From NCBI GenBank assembly GCA_022315425.1, contig JAIUPT010000008.1, forward strand, positions 62,001 through 126,000: DNA of 64,000 nucleotides, in the 5' to 3' direction. The position numbers and the translations under genes are program-made. This document shows, one piece after another, positions 33,515-43,394 of this stretch (its first letter is position 1; every line of letters starts with the position of its first letter). The notes under the pieces were generated by a model. That model was not told the origin of the DNA. It saw only the letters and a program-made list of their open reading frames with translations, and did not search any database. This DNA comes from Pseudevernia furfuracea (lineage: Eukaryota > Ascomycota > Lecanoromycetes > Lecanorales > Parmeliaceae).

Positions 33515-34213
33515 CTATAGACTCGTGGTGGCCTCAGCTTCCTCCATGAGCGGAAGGTGTTCTTGCTCTCTCTTACTGAGTCTAAGCAGCGAGCCATGGA
33601 TAACAGAATGGCCTGAGTCTTCGTCATCTGGCTTGAATTGCCGTCTGTACTTGAAAACAGCCCCTTTTTCATCGTCTGTGTCTAGATTGCTGAAGCCAAA
33701 AGGCGAGTCCACAAAGCTAGAATAGTGATGGTTGTTGCCAGAGCCGTCCAAAGGCTTCCAGCACGAATAACTCTCTCTCGCGAAGGTGCGGTACTCAACG
33801 CAGCGGTATCCTAGGAAACATCCTGTTAGCTTTAGTAGCCATAAGCTCTTTTCATTCCTAATGGCTTTGAATTGCTGACCACAATCAGCATGTATCCACG
33901 TCCTCCCGAGATGTTCTCCATAGAAGAATTTCTCGATCTCTCGTTCGAAGCCTTTCGAAACCCGGCGCAGAGTTGTCCAGAGATAGGCTAGCTCAGCTTG
34001 AGATTTGCGGTCACGCATGTTATCCATAGTCATAGCCCATAGCTCTGGAGGTAATCGTGCGCGAGCTGTCGTGGAAACGGTGTCCGGAGCATTGACAGAC
34101 GTTCGGACCATCATGAGCGAATATGGGCTGTGAGAACAATACAGTTTTCCTTCTTGAAGTGTTATGGCAGCCTGTATTTCCGGTTGGTGGTGGTCATAAC
34201 AATTAATTTCCAT
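33515..34213 (-). CDS. F-box-like protein, possibly 3'-frameshifted
   Basis: The frame encodes 232 aa. The segment LPPELWAMTMDNMRDRKSQ followed by LWTTLRRVSKGFEREIEKFFYGEHLGRTWIH fits the F-box-like domain and linker common in fungal F-box proteins, where ARLPPEL starts the box. The domain begins near residue 53, so an internal start (for example the MM near residue 34) is possible. Such proteins usually act as substrate adaptors in SCF ubiquitin ligases; that role is inferred. The frame stops at 33515, but a neighbouring frame reads on with plausible protein sequence to about 33343. A 1-nt change or an unrecognised intron may therefore cut the gene. The rest of the protein has no known repeat domain. 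Confidence 0.55.
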   Translation of the reverse strand: MEINCYDHHQPEIQAAITLQEGKLYCSHSPYSLMMVRTSVNAPDTVSTTARARLPPELWAMTMDNMRDRKSQAELAYLWTTLRRVSKGFEREIEKFFYGEHLGRTWIHADCGQQFKAIRNEKSLWLLKLTGCFLGYRCVEYRTFARESYSCWKPLDGSGNNHHYSSFVDSPFGFSNLDTDDEKGAVFKYRRQFKPDDEDSGHSVIHGSLLRLSKREQEHLPLMEEAEATTSL

Positions 34214-34625
34214 GCTTCCTCATCCTATTCTGTCGGAGTAAGAGCAAAACAAAGCAGACAACCCAAGCTACTTACAATGCATGCCTCAATCTGACTCCCA
34301 AGGAGTCAAAAATGAGGCCCAATTGTTCAATCAATCGGCCGAGACTTTCATACAACGGCTATTAGATCATAATCCACGAAACAAGGCAATTCTTAATCTT
34401 CTCGACACTGCGAGTAAAGTAATAAACGTCAGGTTTGTTCCATCGATCAGCCATGATTTTGACCTACACTCGAGACTTTCCGCAAAGAGAATACCCCCTC
34501 ACTCGCACAAAGATCTCGGCACAGGACTCAGTGCTACACGAAGCTGAAGTATGGACTTGAGCCTATTGATTTAGGTACACTTATACTGGGATCCTTTACA
34601 AGCTACCAACCTTGAACTCCCCAAC
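34214..34625. other. Intergenic, no gene supported
   Basis: A short plus-strand frame from 34281 (88 codons, with LFNQSAETFIQRLLDHNPRNK) looks protein-like for about 50 residues and then ends at a possible donor. No further exon was found. Confidence 0.35.
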
Positions 34626-35018
34626 TCAAACGCCGCGCCAATCCCACCGTCTCGATTCCTCTCGCCACGATCCCTTCCGCCCAACCTCCGCATCCAACTC
34701 GAGGACGCCAGCCTGCATCTTGACCCCGTTTTTCAACCTGGCCTCCCAAACCTCCTTGGGTGTTCCGTCCCCGCCGCGCTCCGCAAACCTCACGAGATCT
34801 CGTTCCGCGTCGACATACTGCCGGCAGATCCTTCTCTCCTTCAGAAGGTGACACGCGACGCAAACGGCGGCATAGTCGGTCAAGAGGACCTGGTTCAAAA
34901 GGTTTTCGTCCCAGGCCGCGCAGGGGGGGCCGCTGCCGGACCAATTCGCACACGGGATCATGATCTCGTACTCGACCGTGTGCCCGCACTTTGCGACTCT
35001 GGCTTTCGCTGTGCACAT
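34626..35018 (-). CDS. Small Cys-rich protein, paralogue of 35547-35894
   Basis: A single-exon frame of 130 aa without signal peptide. The N-terminal half has KCGHTVEYE, CANWSGSGPPCAAWD and CVACHLLKERRICRQY. The C/H spacing (CGH, C, C, CxxC) suggests a zinc-binding fold, though no named domain is recognised. The same order of motifs is found in the divergent gene 528 bp away. The second half is basic and helical-looking (KEVWEARLKNGVKMQ). The function is unknown. Coding potential is supported mainly by conservation between the two copies. Confidence 0.6.
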   Translation of the reverse strand: MCTAKARVAKCGHTVEYEIMIPCANWSGSGPPCAAWDENLLNQVLLTDYAAVCVACHLLKERRICRQYVDAERDLVRFAERGGDGTPKEVWEARLKNGVKMQAGVLELDAEVGRKGSWREESRRWDWRGV

Positions 35019-35546
35019 TTTCGATGAGGGTCTGAGTTGTATCTGGGTAGGCTAGGATATCGGCTGCGATGCTGGATGATGGTGATGATGATGTCAAAAA
35101 AAGAAAACAGTAAGGGAATTAGAGTTGAGCGATGATCGAGTGAAGATATGTAAGATCGTAGAGCTCGCCATTGTTGCCGTGCATCTTGGTTGATACAAAG
35201 CCCATTGTTGTTCGCACCTTTCGAGTGCAAGGCATCCAATCGTGATTCCCTTTGTCTCTTTGCCTCCCAGGGTCCGTGGGGTCAAAGGTGATTCATTTCG
35301 TAGGGACAATGGCTTCTCGAGCAGAAAGCCTTTGAGCAGTGACAAAGGAATTGTCTTGCAACCAAGGCGGACCGTTTTTGATAGCGATATTACGTGTATC
35401 TCCATTAACAACGAGATCCTCTGCCCGAACACGTACTCTGCGCACGCTTGTCAACCACAGGATCCATTTGCAACCCACCCAAGCGCTCTTCAACAATTCC
35501 ATCTACGAACAGCCCCAAAAAAAAACCACACCCACAACACCAAGAA

Positions 35547-35894
35547 ATGTGCCACGTGCAATCGATCATTTTTTCGCAGTGCGGCCACACAATCGAATAC
35601 AAGCTCGATGAGCGCTGTCCAGAATGGTCCTGGTGGGGCCTCTGCCCCGCCTGGGATGCCGACACCCTCCCCCAAATCCGCGACAGTGACCGCCCCTACT
35701 GCCGCGACTGCTATCTCGCCAAAGTGGCTACGATGAAGAGGGATTGCACGATACATGAGGCCAAACTGATCAAAGAGGGGGGTAATCGCGGATGGTCTGT
35801 TGAGAAGACGCGGCAGGCTAGGATGATTGTGCGGGGGGAGATGGAAGAGGCCGTTGGGGATTTGAATGAGATGTGTTTGGGGAAGGGGAAGTAA
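35547..35894 (+). CDS. Small Cys-rich protein, paralogue of 34626-35018
   Basis: A single-exon frame of 115 aa starting at ATG 35547. It carries QCGHTIEYKLDERCPEWSW, GLCPAWDADTLPQI and CRDCYLAKVATMKRDC, matching the neighbour motif by motif (CGHT-EY, C-W, C-AWD-L-Q, CxxC) but with clearly diverged sequence. It is probably cytosolic or nuclear, as no signal peptide or membrane segment is seen. A zinc-binding role is inferred from the Cys/His pattern. Such small CGH-type proteins occur in other filamentous ascomycetes as far as I recall, without known function. Confidence 0.65.
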   Translation: MCHVQSIIFSQCGHTIEYKLDERCPEWSWWGLCPAWDADTLPQIRDSDRPYCRDCYLAKVATMKRDCTIHEAKLIKEGGNRGWSVEKTRQARMIVRGEMEEAVGDLNEMCLGKGK

Positions 35895-35962
35895 CAACTT
35901 CCGCCAATGCTGTGTAAATTCTTCTGTGTCAATCAAAACAATGGCTGATGGATGGAGCAAAC

Positions 35963-36349
35963 TTAGCGTTTATTTACTTTGCTCGCAACATGGCCAATTG
36001 TGAAGAGCGAGCGCATGCATTTTGCCATCTCCTTATCAAGTTCATTCATGGGTACCCATGAATGACCCTCAATGATCAAACACGCACCAAAGTAAAAAGC
36101 ATGCGTGACATTGCCAATTTCTGCGACTTCACAGTTTAGTAAAGCTGTCAGTTCTTCGACTGATCCCTTTAACAGATTCACGTGAGGGACCAGCTGGAAG
36201 GTCGGTTCACTAATGCTGTCACGCGTGAGAAAGTGCCTGAGGCGGGATAATTGGAAGGAGTTGGTCGACAACGCCCCAGCCTGCGAGACCAGATGCGCCA
36301 AAGACCAGAGAGAGCATGCGCGCCGGTTGCTGATGGGTATTGAGCCATA
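35963..36349 (-). pseudogene. Frameshifted, truncated PRISE/5-beta-reductase-like fragment
   Basis: On the minus strand, pieces of one protein are spread over three frames in the right order. They are a start MAQYPSATGAHALS, then LVFGASGLAGWGVVDQLL in a second frame (the NAD(P)-binding Rossmann loop), then FSRVTALVNRPSS back in the first frame, then HVNLLKGSVEELTALL and IGNVTHAFYFG in a third. This matches the N-terminal quarter of progesterone 5-beta-reductase/iridoid-synthase-like (PRISE) short-chain reductases of fungi, which are usually about 400 aa. The remaining three quarters are missing; the last frame runs to a stop at 35963 with unrelated sequence. At least three frame changes and the truncation show it is not functional. 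Confidence 0.75.
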
Positions 36350-37343
36350 TGATACTCTTGGGAGATGAAAAGGTTGAAAGATAGTAAGGTTGATGGAAAA
36401 GTGATTGATGTGGTACACATTTGTAGTCGTTTCGCAAACGAGTGTCTCAGTCAATATCAAAAGAATTCGGCTGAGAAAGGAAGGTCATTGGGCATTCAGT
36501 AGCTCGGGCGCCTACCGTTTTTACGGGTTTTACATGCAATCATGTGCAAGGTGCATATTCTGTCAATGCAGGTATCTGAATCTGTATTAGTGCATCGGGT
36601 TCTATATTCGAAAACATGCCAGGATCCTTCTGACTGACTCACTCACTAGGAGTGAGAGTCACTCACTCTGACTCGCTCATAGAGTACTAAGAGTAGTGAG
36701 TCTAATAAGGTAACAAAGCATTGTAGCCTGATGAAATGGAAGACACTGCACTGATCAGACTTTGTAAGATACCGGAATTCTGGTAACTTGGTCCTGAAAC
36801 ACCCGCTAATTCTTCCGACTTCGGCACATCAGAAGCTACGGTAGACTAGCTACTCTAGCTCTAAAGCCAAAATCGCAAACACAAAAGTAAAACAAACAAA
36901 AGCAAAAGCCAAAAACATAGAATAAATACAGTACAGTACTCTAGTGATAGCCCCCGTCCGCCGTCTCCATACAAGGGCCGGAAAATGGAAGCTACAATAA
37001 CACCGAGATTAAATAGTATAATAGTATTGGTAATCAGATCTGCATAGTGAGATGATACATGACTCATGAGTGCATACACATATTTACTTTCCAACTTGAT
37101 AAATCTTCACGAGATGGCATGCTTCATCCCGGACCCAATTGCTCATCCCATTGTCTCCCATTTCTTTTTTGCCTTCTCACCCTTCATCCTTCACTCTTCA
37201 CCATTCATACCTACTCGCTTTCTTTTGCTTGACCTCCTGACATCTTGCACTGTGCCAGTGGCATTTTCATCGGCCTAGCTCATCGGATTTGACCCGCATA
37301 ACCCGTTTGGCTTTGCCCCGATACCCGTTGAAAGATTACCAGG
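36350..37343. other. Intergenic, upstream of ABC transporter
   Basis: No gene was recognised. It contains the TGACTC-rich repeat at 36631-36715 and probably the promoter of the ABC transporter. Confidence 0.45.
36631..36715. promoter_or_regulatory. Cluster of TGACTC/GAGTCA motifs with small inverted repeats
   Basis: TGACTCA occurs at 36635-36641, a GAGTCA in the opposite sense at about 36656-36661, and TGACTC again at about 36669-36674. CTCACT-AGG-AGTGAG forms a hairpin between them. TGACTCA is the consensus site of Gcn4/CpcA-type bZIP factors. The cluster is about 700 bp upstream of the ABC transporter start, so control of that gene is only a possibility; simple-sequence origin is the alternative. 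Confidence 0.35.
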
Positions 37344-40300
37344 ATGCAAGCTCTCGGCGAGCTGATCCAAGGAGCGCACCAGCACGGTGTTTCCAGACCA
37401 CCAAATACCGTCGCTGAAGCAGACCCAGGACCGAGTAAGGAGGTTGAAGCTTCCACGCCTGATACCATCGCCGAGGTCGAAGCATTCAAGGCAAACCACC
37501 CACTCCCGTCAGAACCCAGTAAACCCGTCCTCAACCCCGAAGCTACATCCTCCCGACCCTCTACTTCCACTCTTCCACCTGACAATCGCGTCTCCGTTGG
37601 CCGCGCAGAAGCCGAATTCGCAGAATTGAGTCGTCAGCTCTCCGGCATATCAGAAAAGAGCAAGACGATATCGAGGAAACCAAGTCACGGAAGTATCTTG
37701 AGTCGGGGCAATGGATTGAAAGAGAAGGACATCGAGAAGGAGCCAACAAGTTCAACTGAATCTGATATAGACTCATGGGATCTGGAGCAGACACTGAGAG
37801 GTACCAAAGATGAGGATACCGCTGCCGGGATCAAGTCGAAGCGTGTTGGCCTCATATGGGAGGGTCTTACGGTCAGAGGTGTCGGAGGAGTCAAGAACAT
37901 TGTCAAAACATTTCCCGAGGCTTTTGTGTCTTTCTTCAACATCATCGGGACAGTGATGCATATCTTCGGATATGGCAAGAACGGAAGAGATTTCGACATC
38001 TTGAGAAACTTTCGAGGAGTTGTACTACCCGGGGAAATGGTTCTGGTGTTGGGGAGGCCAGGCTCAGGATGCACGACGTTCTTGAAGATCATAGCCAATC
38101 AACGTTTTGGATATACGGGCATTGATGGAGAAGTACTGTACGGGCCCTACAATTCCAAGACATTCGCGAAATACTACCGAGGAGAGGCTGTCTACAATGG
38201 GGAGGATGACATCCACAATCCTACACTCACAGTCGGCCAAACACTGGGTTTCGCATTAGACGTCAAGACTCCTGGCAAACGGCCTGGTGGAATATCGAAA
38301 GGGGAGTTCAAGAAAAAGGTAGTAAACCTACTCCTCAAAATGTTCAACATTGAACACACTATCAATACTATTGTTGGTAATCCTTACATGCGAGGTGTGT
38401 CCGGAGGTGAAAGAAAACGAGTTTCCATTGCGGAGATGATGGTAACGTCAGCTTGCATATGCGCTTGGGACAATACGACGCGAGGATTGGATGCTTCAAC
38501 GGCGTTGGACTATGCCAAATCTTTGAGGATCATGACCAACATCTACAAAACGACCACCTTTGTCTCGCTGTACCAAGCTAGTGAGAACATCTACCATCAA
38601 TTTGACAAAGTGGTGGTCATAGATGAGGGCCGCCAAGTGTTCTTTGGTCCTGCGACGGAAGCCCGGGCATACTTCGAAGGCCTTGGCTTTAAAGAGAAGC
38701 CCAGACAGACCACTCCGGACTATCTTACCGGCTGCACAGATCCATTTGAACGTGAATATGCATCTGGAATGTCCGAATCGAACTCTCCACACGACCCCGA
38801 TTCCCTTGCAAAAGCCTTCGACAAATCCATATTCGCGACCAAGCTGTCAGAAGAGATGGTTGACTATCGTAAAAAGCTCGAGAACGAAAAGGAAGTCTAC
38901 GCCGACTTTGAGACCGCGCATCAACAAGGCAAGCAGAAGCATACTATGAAGTCTAGCGTCTATGCTGCGCCTTTCTACTTGCAGATCTGGGCTTTGATAC
39001 AACGCCAATTTCTTATCAAATGGCAAGACAAGTTCTCGCTCGTTGTTTCCTGGATCACCAGCATCGTCGTCGCTATCATCCTTGGCACTGTGTGGCTCGA
39101 TCTGCCTGACACCTCAGCCGGCGCCTTCACTCGAGGAGGGGTATTATTCATATCTCTCCTTTTCAACGCTTTCCAAGCCTTCGGCGAGCTAGCTTCAACA
39201 ATGCTTGGCCGACCGATCGTCAACAAGCACCGTGCATACACTTTCCACAGGCCTTCCGCCTTGTGGATTGCCCAGATCATTGTCGATCTGGCTTTCTCCG
39301 CGGTTCAGATTTTTATCTTCAGCGTCATGGTATACTTTATGTGCCATCTCGTTAGGGATGCTGGCGCATTTTTCACGTTCTACCTCGTCATCGTTTGTGG
39401 GTATCTAGCGATGACGCTCTTCTTCCGAACCTTGGGCTGTCTTTGTCCCGATTTTGACTATGCAATGAAGTTCGCTGCTATGGTCATTACTCTCTTCGTA
39501 TTGACCTCTGGCTACTTGATCCCATATCAAAACGAGAAGAAGTGGCTGCGATGGATTTTTTGGATCAACGCACTGGGTCTTGGTTTTTCTGATCTGATGA
39601 TGAATGAATTTGGGCGCCTTACTCTAACGTGTACTTCATCTTCTCTTGTGCCTTCTGGACCTTCGTATGGTAACATAGCTAACCAAGTTTGCACTCTCCC
39701 TGGGGGTTCTGCTGGATCGATCCGAATTTCAGGAAGCGACTATGTAAGGCTTGCATTTGACTATGACGTTGGCGACCTATGGAGGAACTTTGGAATCATC
39801 ATCGTCCTTATCGTCGGCTTCCTCTTTTTGAACGCCACTCTGGGCGAGACCCTAAACTTTGGTGCTGGTGGCAGAACAATCACCTTTTTCGCCAAAGAAG
39901 ATAGAGAAACGGAGAAGCTCAACGACGAGCTTATGCAAAGAAAGCAGAAGCGACAACTGAAACAAGAAATGCAAGGATCTGAGCTGAACATTACTTCAAA
40001 AGCTGTTCTTACCTGGGAAAATCTCTGTTATGACGTTCCAGTCCCCTCAGGGCAACTGCGCTTGCTGAAGGATGTCTTTGGATACGTGCAACCTGGCCGG
40101 CTGACGGCCTTGATGGGTGCTTCCGGTGCCGGTAAGACCACCTTACTTGATGTCCTGGCTTCTCGAAAGAACATAGGTACTATATCAGGCGATGTTCTGG
40201 TTGATGGCATAGCTCCTGGGACTGCGTTTCAGAGAGGAACTTCCTATGCTGAACAGCTTGATGTTCATGAGTCAACTCAGACAGTGAGAGAAGCTCTGAG

Positions 40301-41943
40301 ATTCAGTGCCGACCTCCGGCAACCATACGATGTCTCTCGAGAAGAGAAATACGCCTATGTCGAAGAAGTTATCTCTTTACTCGAGATGGAAGAGATCGCA
40401 GATGCTATCATTGGCGAGCCTGAGAGCGGACTGGCAGTTGAACAACGAAAACGTGTGACGATAGGCGTGGAGCTGGCGGCTAAGCCTGAACTACTTCTCT
40501 TCTTGGATGAGCCTACATCAGGACTCGACTCACAGTCGGCTTTCAACATTGTCCGCTTTCTCAAGAAGCTCTCAGCCGCCGGGCAATGCATCCTCTGTAC
40601 GATTCACCAACCCAACTCGGCGCTCTTCGAAAATTTCGATCGTCTGCTTTTGCTACAACGCGGAGGCGAATGCGTGTACTTTGGAGACATAGGCAGAGAT
40701 GCTGTGGTGCTCCTGGAGTATTTTCGCAAGAACGGTGCGATTTGCCCTCCAAACGCAAACCCGGCCGAGTGGATGCTTGATGCCATCGGAGCTGGACAAG
40801 CACCCAGGATCGGTTCGAGGGACTGGGGCGACATATGGCGAACTTCCTCCGAGCTAGCAGACACCAAAGAAACCATCCGCAGCATCAAAGCTGAGCGTAT
40901 TGGCGAGGTTGGGTCCAATCGCAAGACCGACGAGAACGAATACGCTACACCTCTCTGGCATCAAATCAAAATCGTCAACAGACGCACTCATCTCTCGTTT
41001 TGGCGATCTCCAAACTATGGCTTTACACGCTTCTTCAATCACGTCGCCATTGCCATACTGACTGGACTGACATTCTTGCAATTAGATGACTCCCGCTCAT
41101 CGCTACAAGAGCGAATATTCGTCATCTTTCAGACTATCGTCCTCCCCGCCATCATCGTAGCACAGGTCGAGCCAAAATACGACCTCTCACGATTAATCTC
41201 CTATCGAGAATCCGCTGCAAAAGCATACAAGCAGTTTCCCTTCGCACTAGCTATGGTTCTTGCGGAGATGCCCTACAGCATTCTTTGCGCAGTCGGCTTT
41301 TTCTTTCCCCTTTACTACATGCCCGGGTTTCAGTCCGCATCTAGTCGTGCAGGCTATCAGTTCCTGATAATCCTTATTACGGAACTCTTCTCGGTGACTC
41401 TGGGCCAGATGATCTCTGCTTGCACGCCTAGTAGCTTCATCGCCATGCTCCTCAATCCCTTCCTCATCATCACATTCGCTCTCTTCTGCGGCGTCACAAT
41501 CCCCCAGCCACAAATACCAAAGTTCTGGAGAGCCTGGCTGTACCAACTAGACCCATTTACGAGGCTGATTGGAGGCATGGTAAGTTATATTCACACGCTT
41601 CGCCGAACAATGACTGACACAAGTACAGGTGGTGACCGAACTTCACGACCGCCCTGTGATCTGCTCCCCCTCTCAACTCAACACCTTCACTCCTCCTTCC
41701 GGCCAAATGTGCGGCCAGTACATGGACGCTTTCTTCTCCAGCGGCGGAGCAGGCTATCTTGTCAACAACGCAACGGATGTCTGCCAGTATTGCGCCTACA
41801 AGGTCGGAGACCAATTCTATGAGCCGTTGGGATACAACTTCGATCATAGGTGGAGGGACCTGGGTATCTTTGCGGCCTTCATTTGCAGTAATCTGATCTT
41901 GCTGTTCTTAGGGAGTAGATACCTGAATTTTAACCGCCGCTGA
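37344..41943 (+). CDS. PDR-type ABC-G transporter, full length
   Basis: Predicted plasma-membrane efflux pump of the pleiotropic drug resistance family, arranged NBD-TMD-NBD-TMD. Exons are 37344-41579 and 41629-41943, giving 1516 aa; the single 49-nt intron falls just before the last extracellular loop. NBD1 has Walker A GRPGSGCTT (about residues 237-245, Cys in place of Lys), signature VSGGERKRVS (about 352) and the degenerate Walker B ending AWDNTTRGLD. NBD2 has GASGAGKTT (about 925), VEQRKRVTIG and LLFLDEPTSGLD. This asymmetry, with one non-canonical site, is normal for fungal PDR proteins. The last loop contains several Cys (CGQYMDAFF, VCQYCAYK) and the protein ends in a basic tail. Substrates could be toxins, drugs or own metabolites; the sequence does not decide. 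Confidence 0.95.
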
Positions 41944-42319
41944 GCAACATACCGGTTTTCGAGAATGGTAACGTAGGAAAATCCCTGAGACGTTTGATCA
42001 ATCGGATAAAACAATCTTATTGTTCAAGGATTTGTTTCAGAGCTTCAGGAATGCGGGGATCGCCTCATATTTCTGGCGTTATCCGCATGCAGTGACCGAA
42101 ACTCTTTCCTGGTACAATGCCAACCAGTGCGGCAGCTACGACAGTACAGAATCCTAGAGCCAACGACTTCACTATCAGAGATTATTGTTCTAAGCTGATT
42201 GCTACAGTCGAGCCTGTTTCCTGCCAAAACAGCCACTTTCTTCAGCTCTCTGCCCCCAAACGCTGCGCAAACCTCGAAGATCGCCAGCCTCCAAACCACA
42301 CACTATCACACACACCCCC
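41944..42319. other. Intergenic, no gene seen
   Basis: This is 376 bp between the ABC transporter and the small membrane protein. No feature was recognised. Confidence 0.4.
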
Positions 42320-42862
42320 ATGCTCGCCGTCCACGCTATCCTCACCTCCCGCCTCCTTTTCGCACTCTCCTGCCTCCTTTTCTTCCTCATCCTCATCACC
42401 ATTTACATTCTCCGGCGGCCTGGAATGAGTCTCTTAACCCTCAACCACCGTCGACGCTGGAAGGAAGCCGCCCCACCACCTCTACATCTATCATCCCAAC
42501 AACGCCAACAAGATCTCGAACGCAACCCTTTCGACCCGAGTCCCAGCCCCAGCCCCAGCCCCACGTCCACCTCTTCTCTGGACTCCCCTGCTTTCTACGG
42601 GCAAGACAGTGCCATGAGCAGCGGGAGTCTGTACTCAGAAACCTTTTCCGCAACGACGACGCCGATAACGTGGCGGGATCCTTGGAGATGGAGGTTCGCG
42701 GAGTCACGTAGAAGTGGGAGTGGGAATGGAAGCGGGGGGGAAGTTGACGACGGTGATGTGGAAAGGCGAATCATCACCGGGTCGGTGGAGAGTCCGGGAC
42801 TGAGTCCGTTGGGCTTGGACAAGTATTTCTTCGAGGGCGGGGTCGGGATTCGGGATATGTGA
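42320..42862 (+). CDS. Small single-pass membrane protein, unknown
   Basis: A single-exon frame of 180 aa. One strong membrane segment covers about residues 10-31 (RLLFALSCLLFFLILITIYIL), followed by a basic RR stretch and a long Pro/Ser-rich polar region with an SPSPSPSPTS run. The C-terminus is ordered-looking (SPLGLDKYFFEGGVGIRDM) and could be a conserved motif. The topology is probably N-out/C-in with a cytosolic disordered tail. No family is recognised. The opposite strand is also open for shorter stretches, so the call rests on the clean hydrophobic helix and the ATG position. Confidence 0.5.
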   Translation: MLAVHAILTSRLLFALSCLLFFLILITIYILRRPGMSLLTLNHRRRWKEAAPPPLHLSSQQRQQDLERNPFDPSPSPSPSPTSTSSLDSPAFYGQDSAMSSGSLYSETFSATTTPITWRDPWRWRFAESRRSGSGNGSGGEVDDGDVERRIITGSVESPGLSPLGLDKYFFEGGVGIRDM

Positions 42863-43394
42863 GAGGACAGTCAAACAAGCAAGCAAGCAAGCAAGCAAGC
42901 AAGGAAGAATGAATAAAACAACGAGAGGGAGATTGAGTCGGGGGGGGGGGAGGGGTGTTAGAACAGATGAAGGAAATACAGATGTGCATCTGATATACGC
43001 GTATTGATCATCAGCCCTCTTTCTTCTCCGAAAGACGATTGCAAATTTCCGGTGGGCCAAAATACCCCAGCCTCGCTCGCCGTGACCACTCTCTACCGAT
43101 TTCCTCCTTTGCTTGAGATCTATCCATCTGCGTTTCAGCAATCATTAGAAAAAAGGGAATGAGGTAGGGCGACTCGGTGCGTTGAAAGAAGACAAACCAT
43201 CAGGATAGCTTACTCTCGCCAAAAAAAAAGGGGGAAAGAAAGGGGTTTCTGTTGCCAAAGAGGTGAAGTGGGATCATACTTTGGGGGCCGCGAGACCGCG
43301 ACCGAGTCGACATCTATTTGCATGCGAATTTTTTTTTTTTGTTTCTGGATGATGACATTTTCATTGGGAAACACGGTCAATGGGTGATGGCGAA
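42863..43394. repeat. Convergent intergenic region with CAAG tandem repeat
   Basis: A (CAAG)n microsatellite of about eight units lies near 42871-42903, followed by a G-homopolymer near 42940 and a T-homopolymer near 43329. No gene is seen between the two convergent stops. Confidence 0.6.

Noticed and set aside
34281..34547. Possible small gene with LFNQSAETFIQRLLDHNPRNK
   Set aside because: Only about 50 residues look coding and no following exon was found.
36631..36715. CRISPR-like or phage-like short repeats
   Set aside because: Units are irregular and the context is eukaryotic; simple sequence or transcription-factor sites explain them better.
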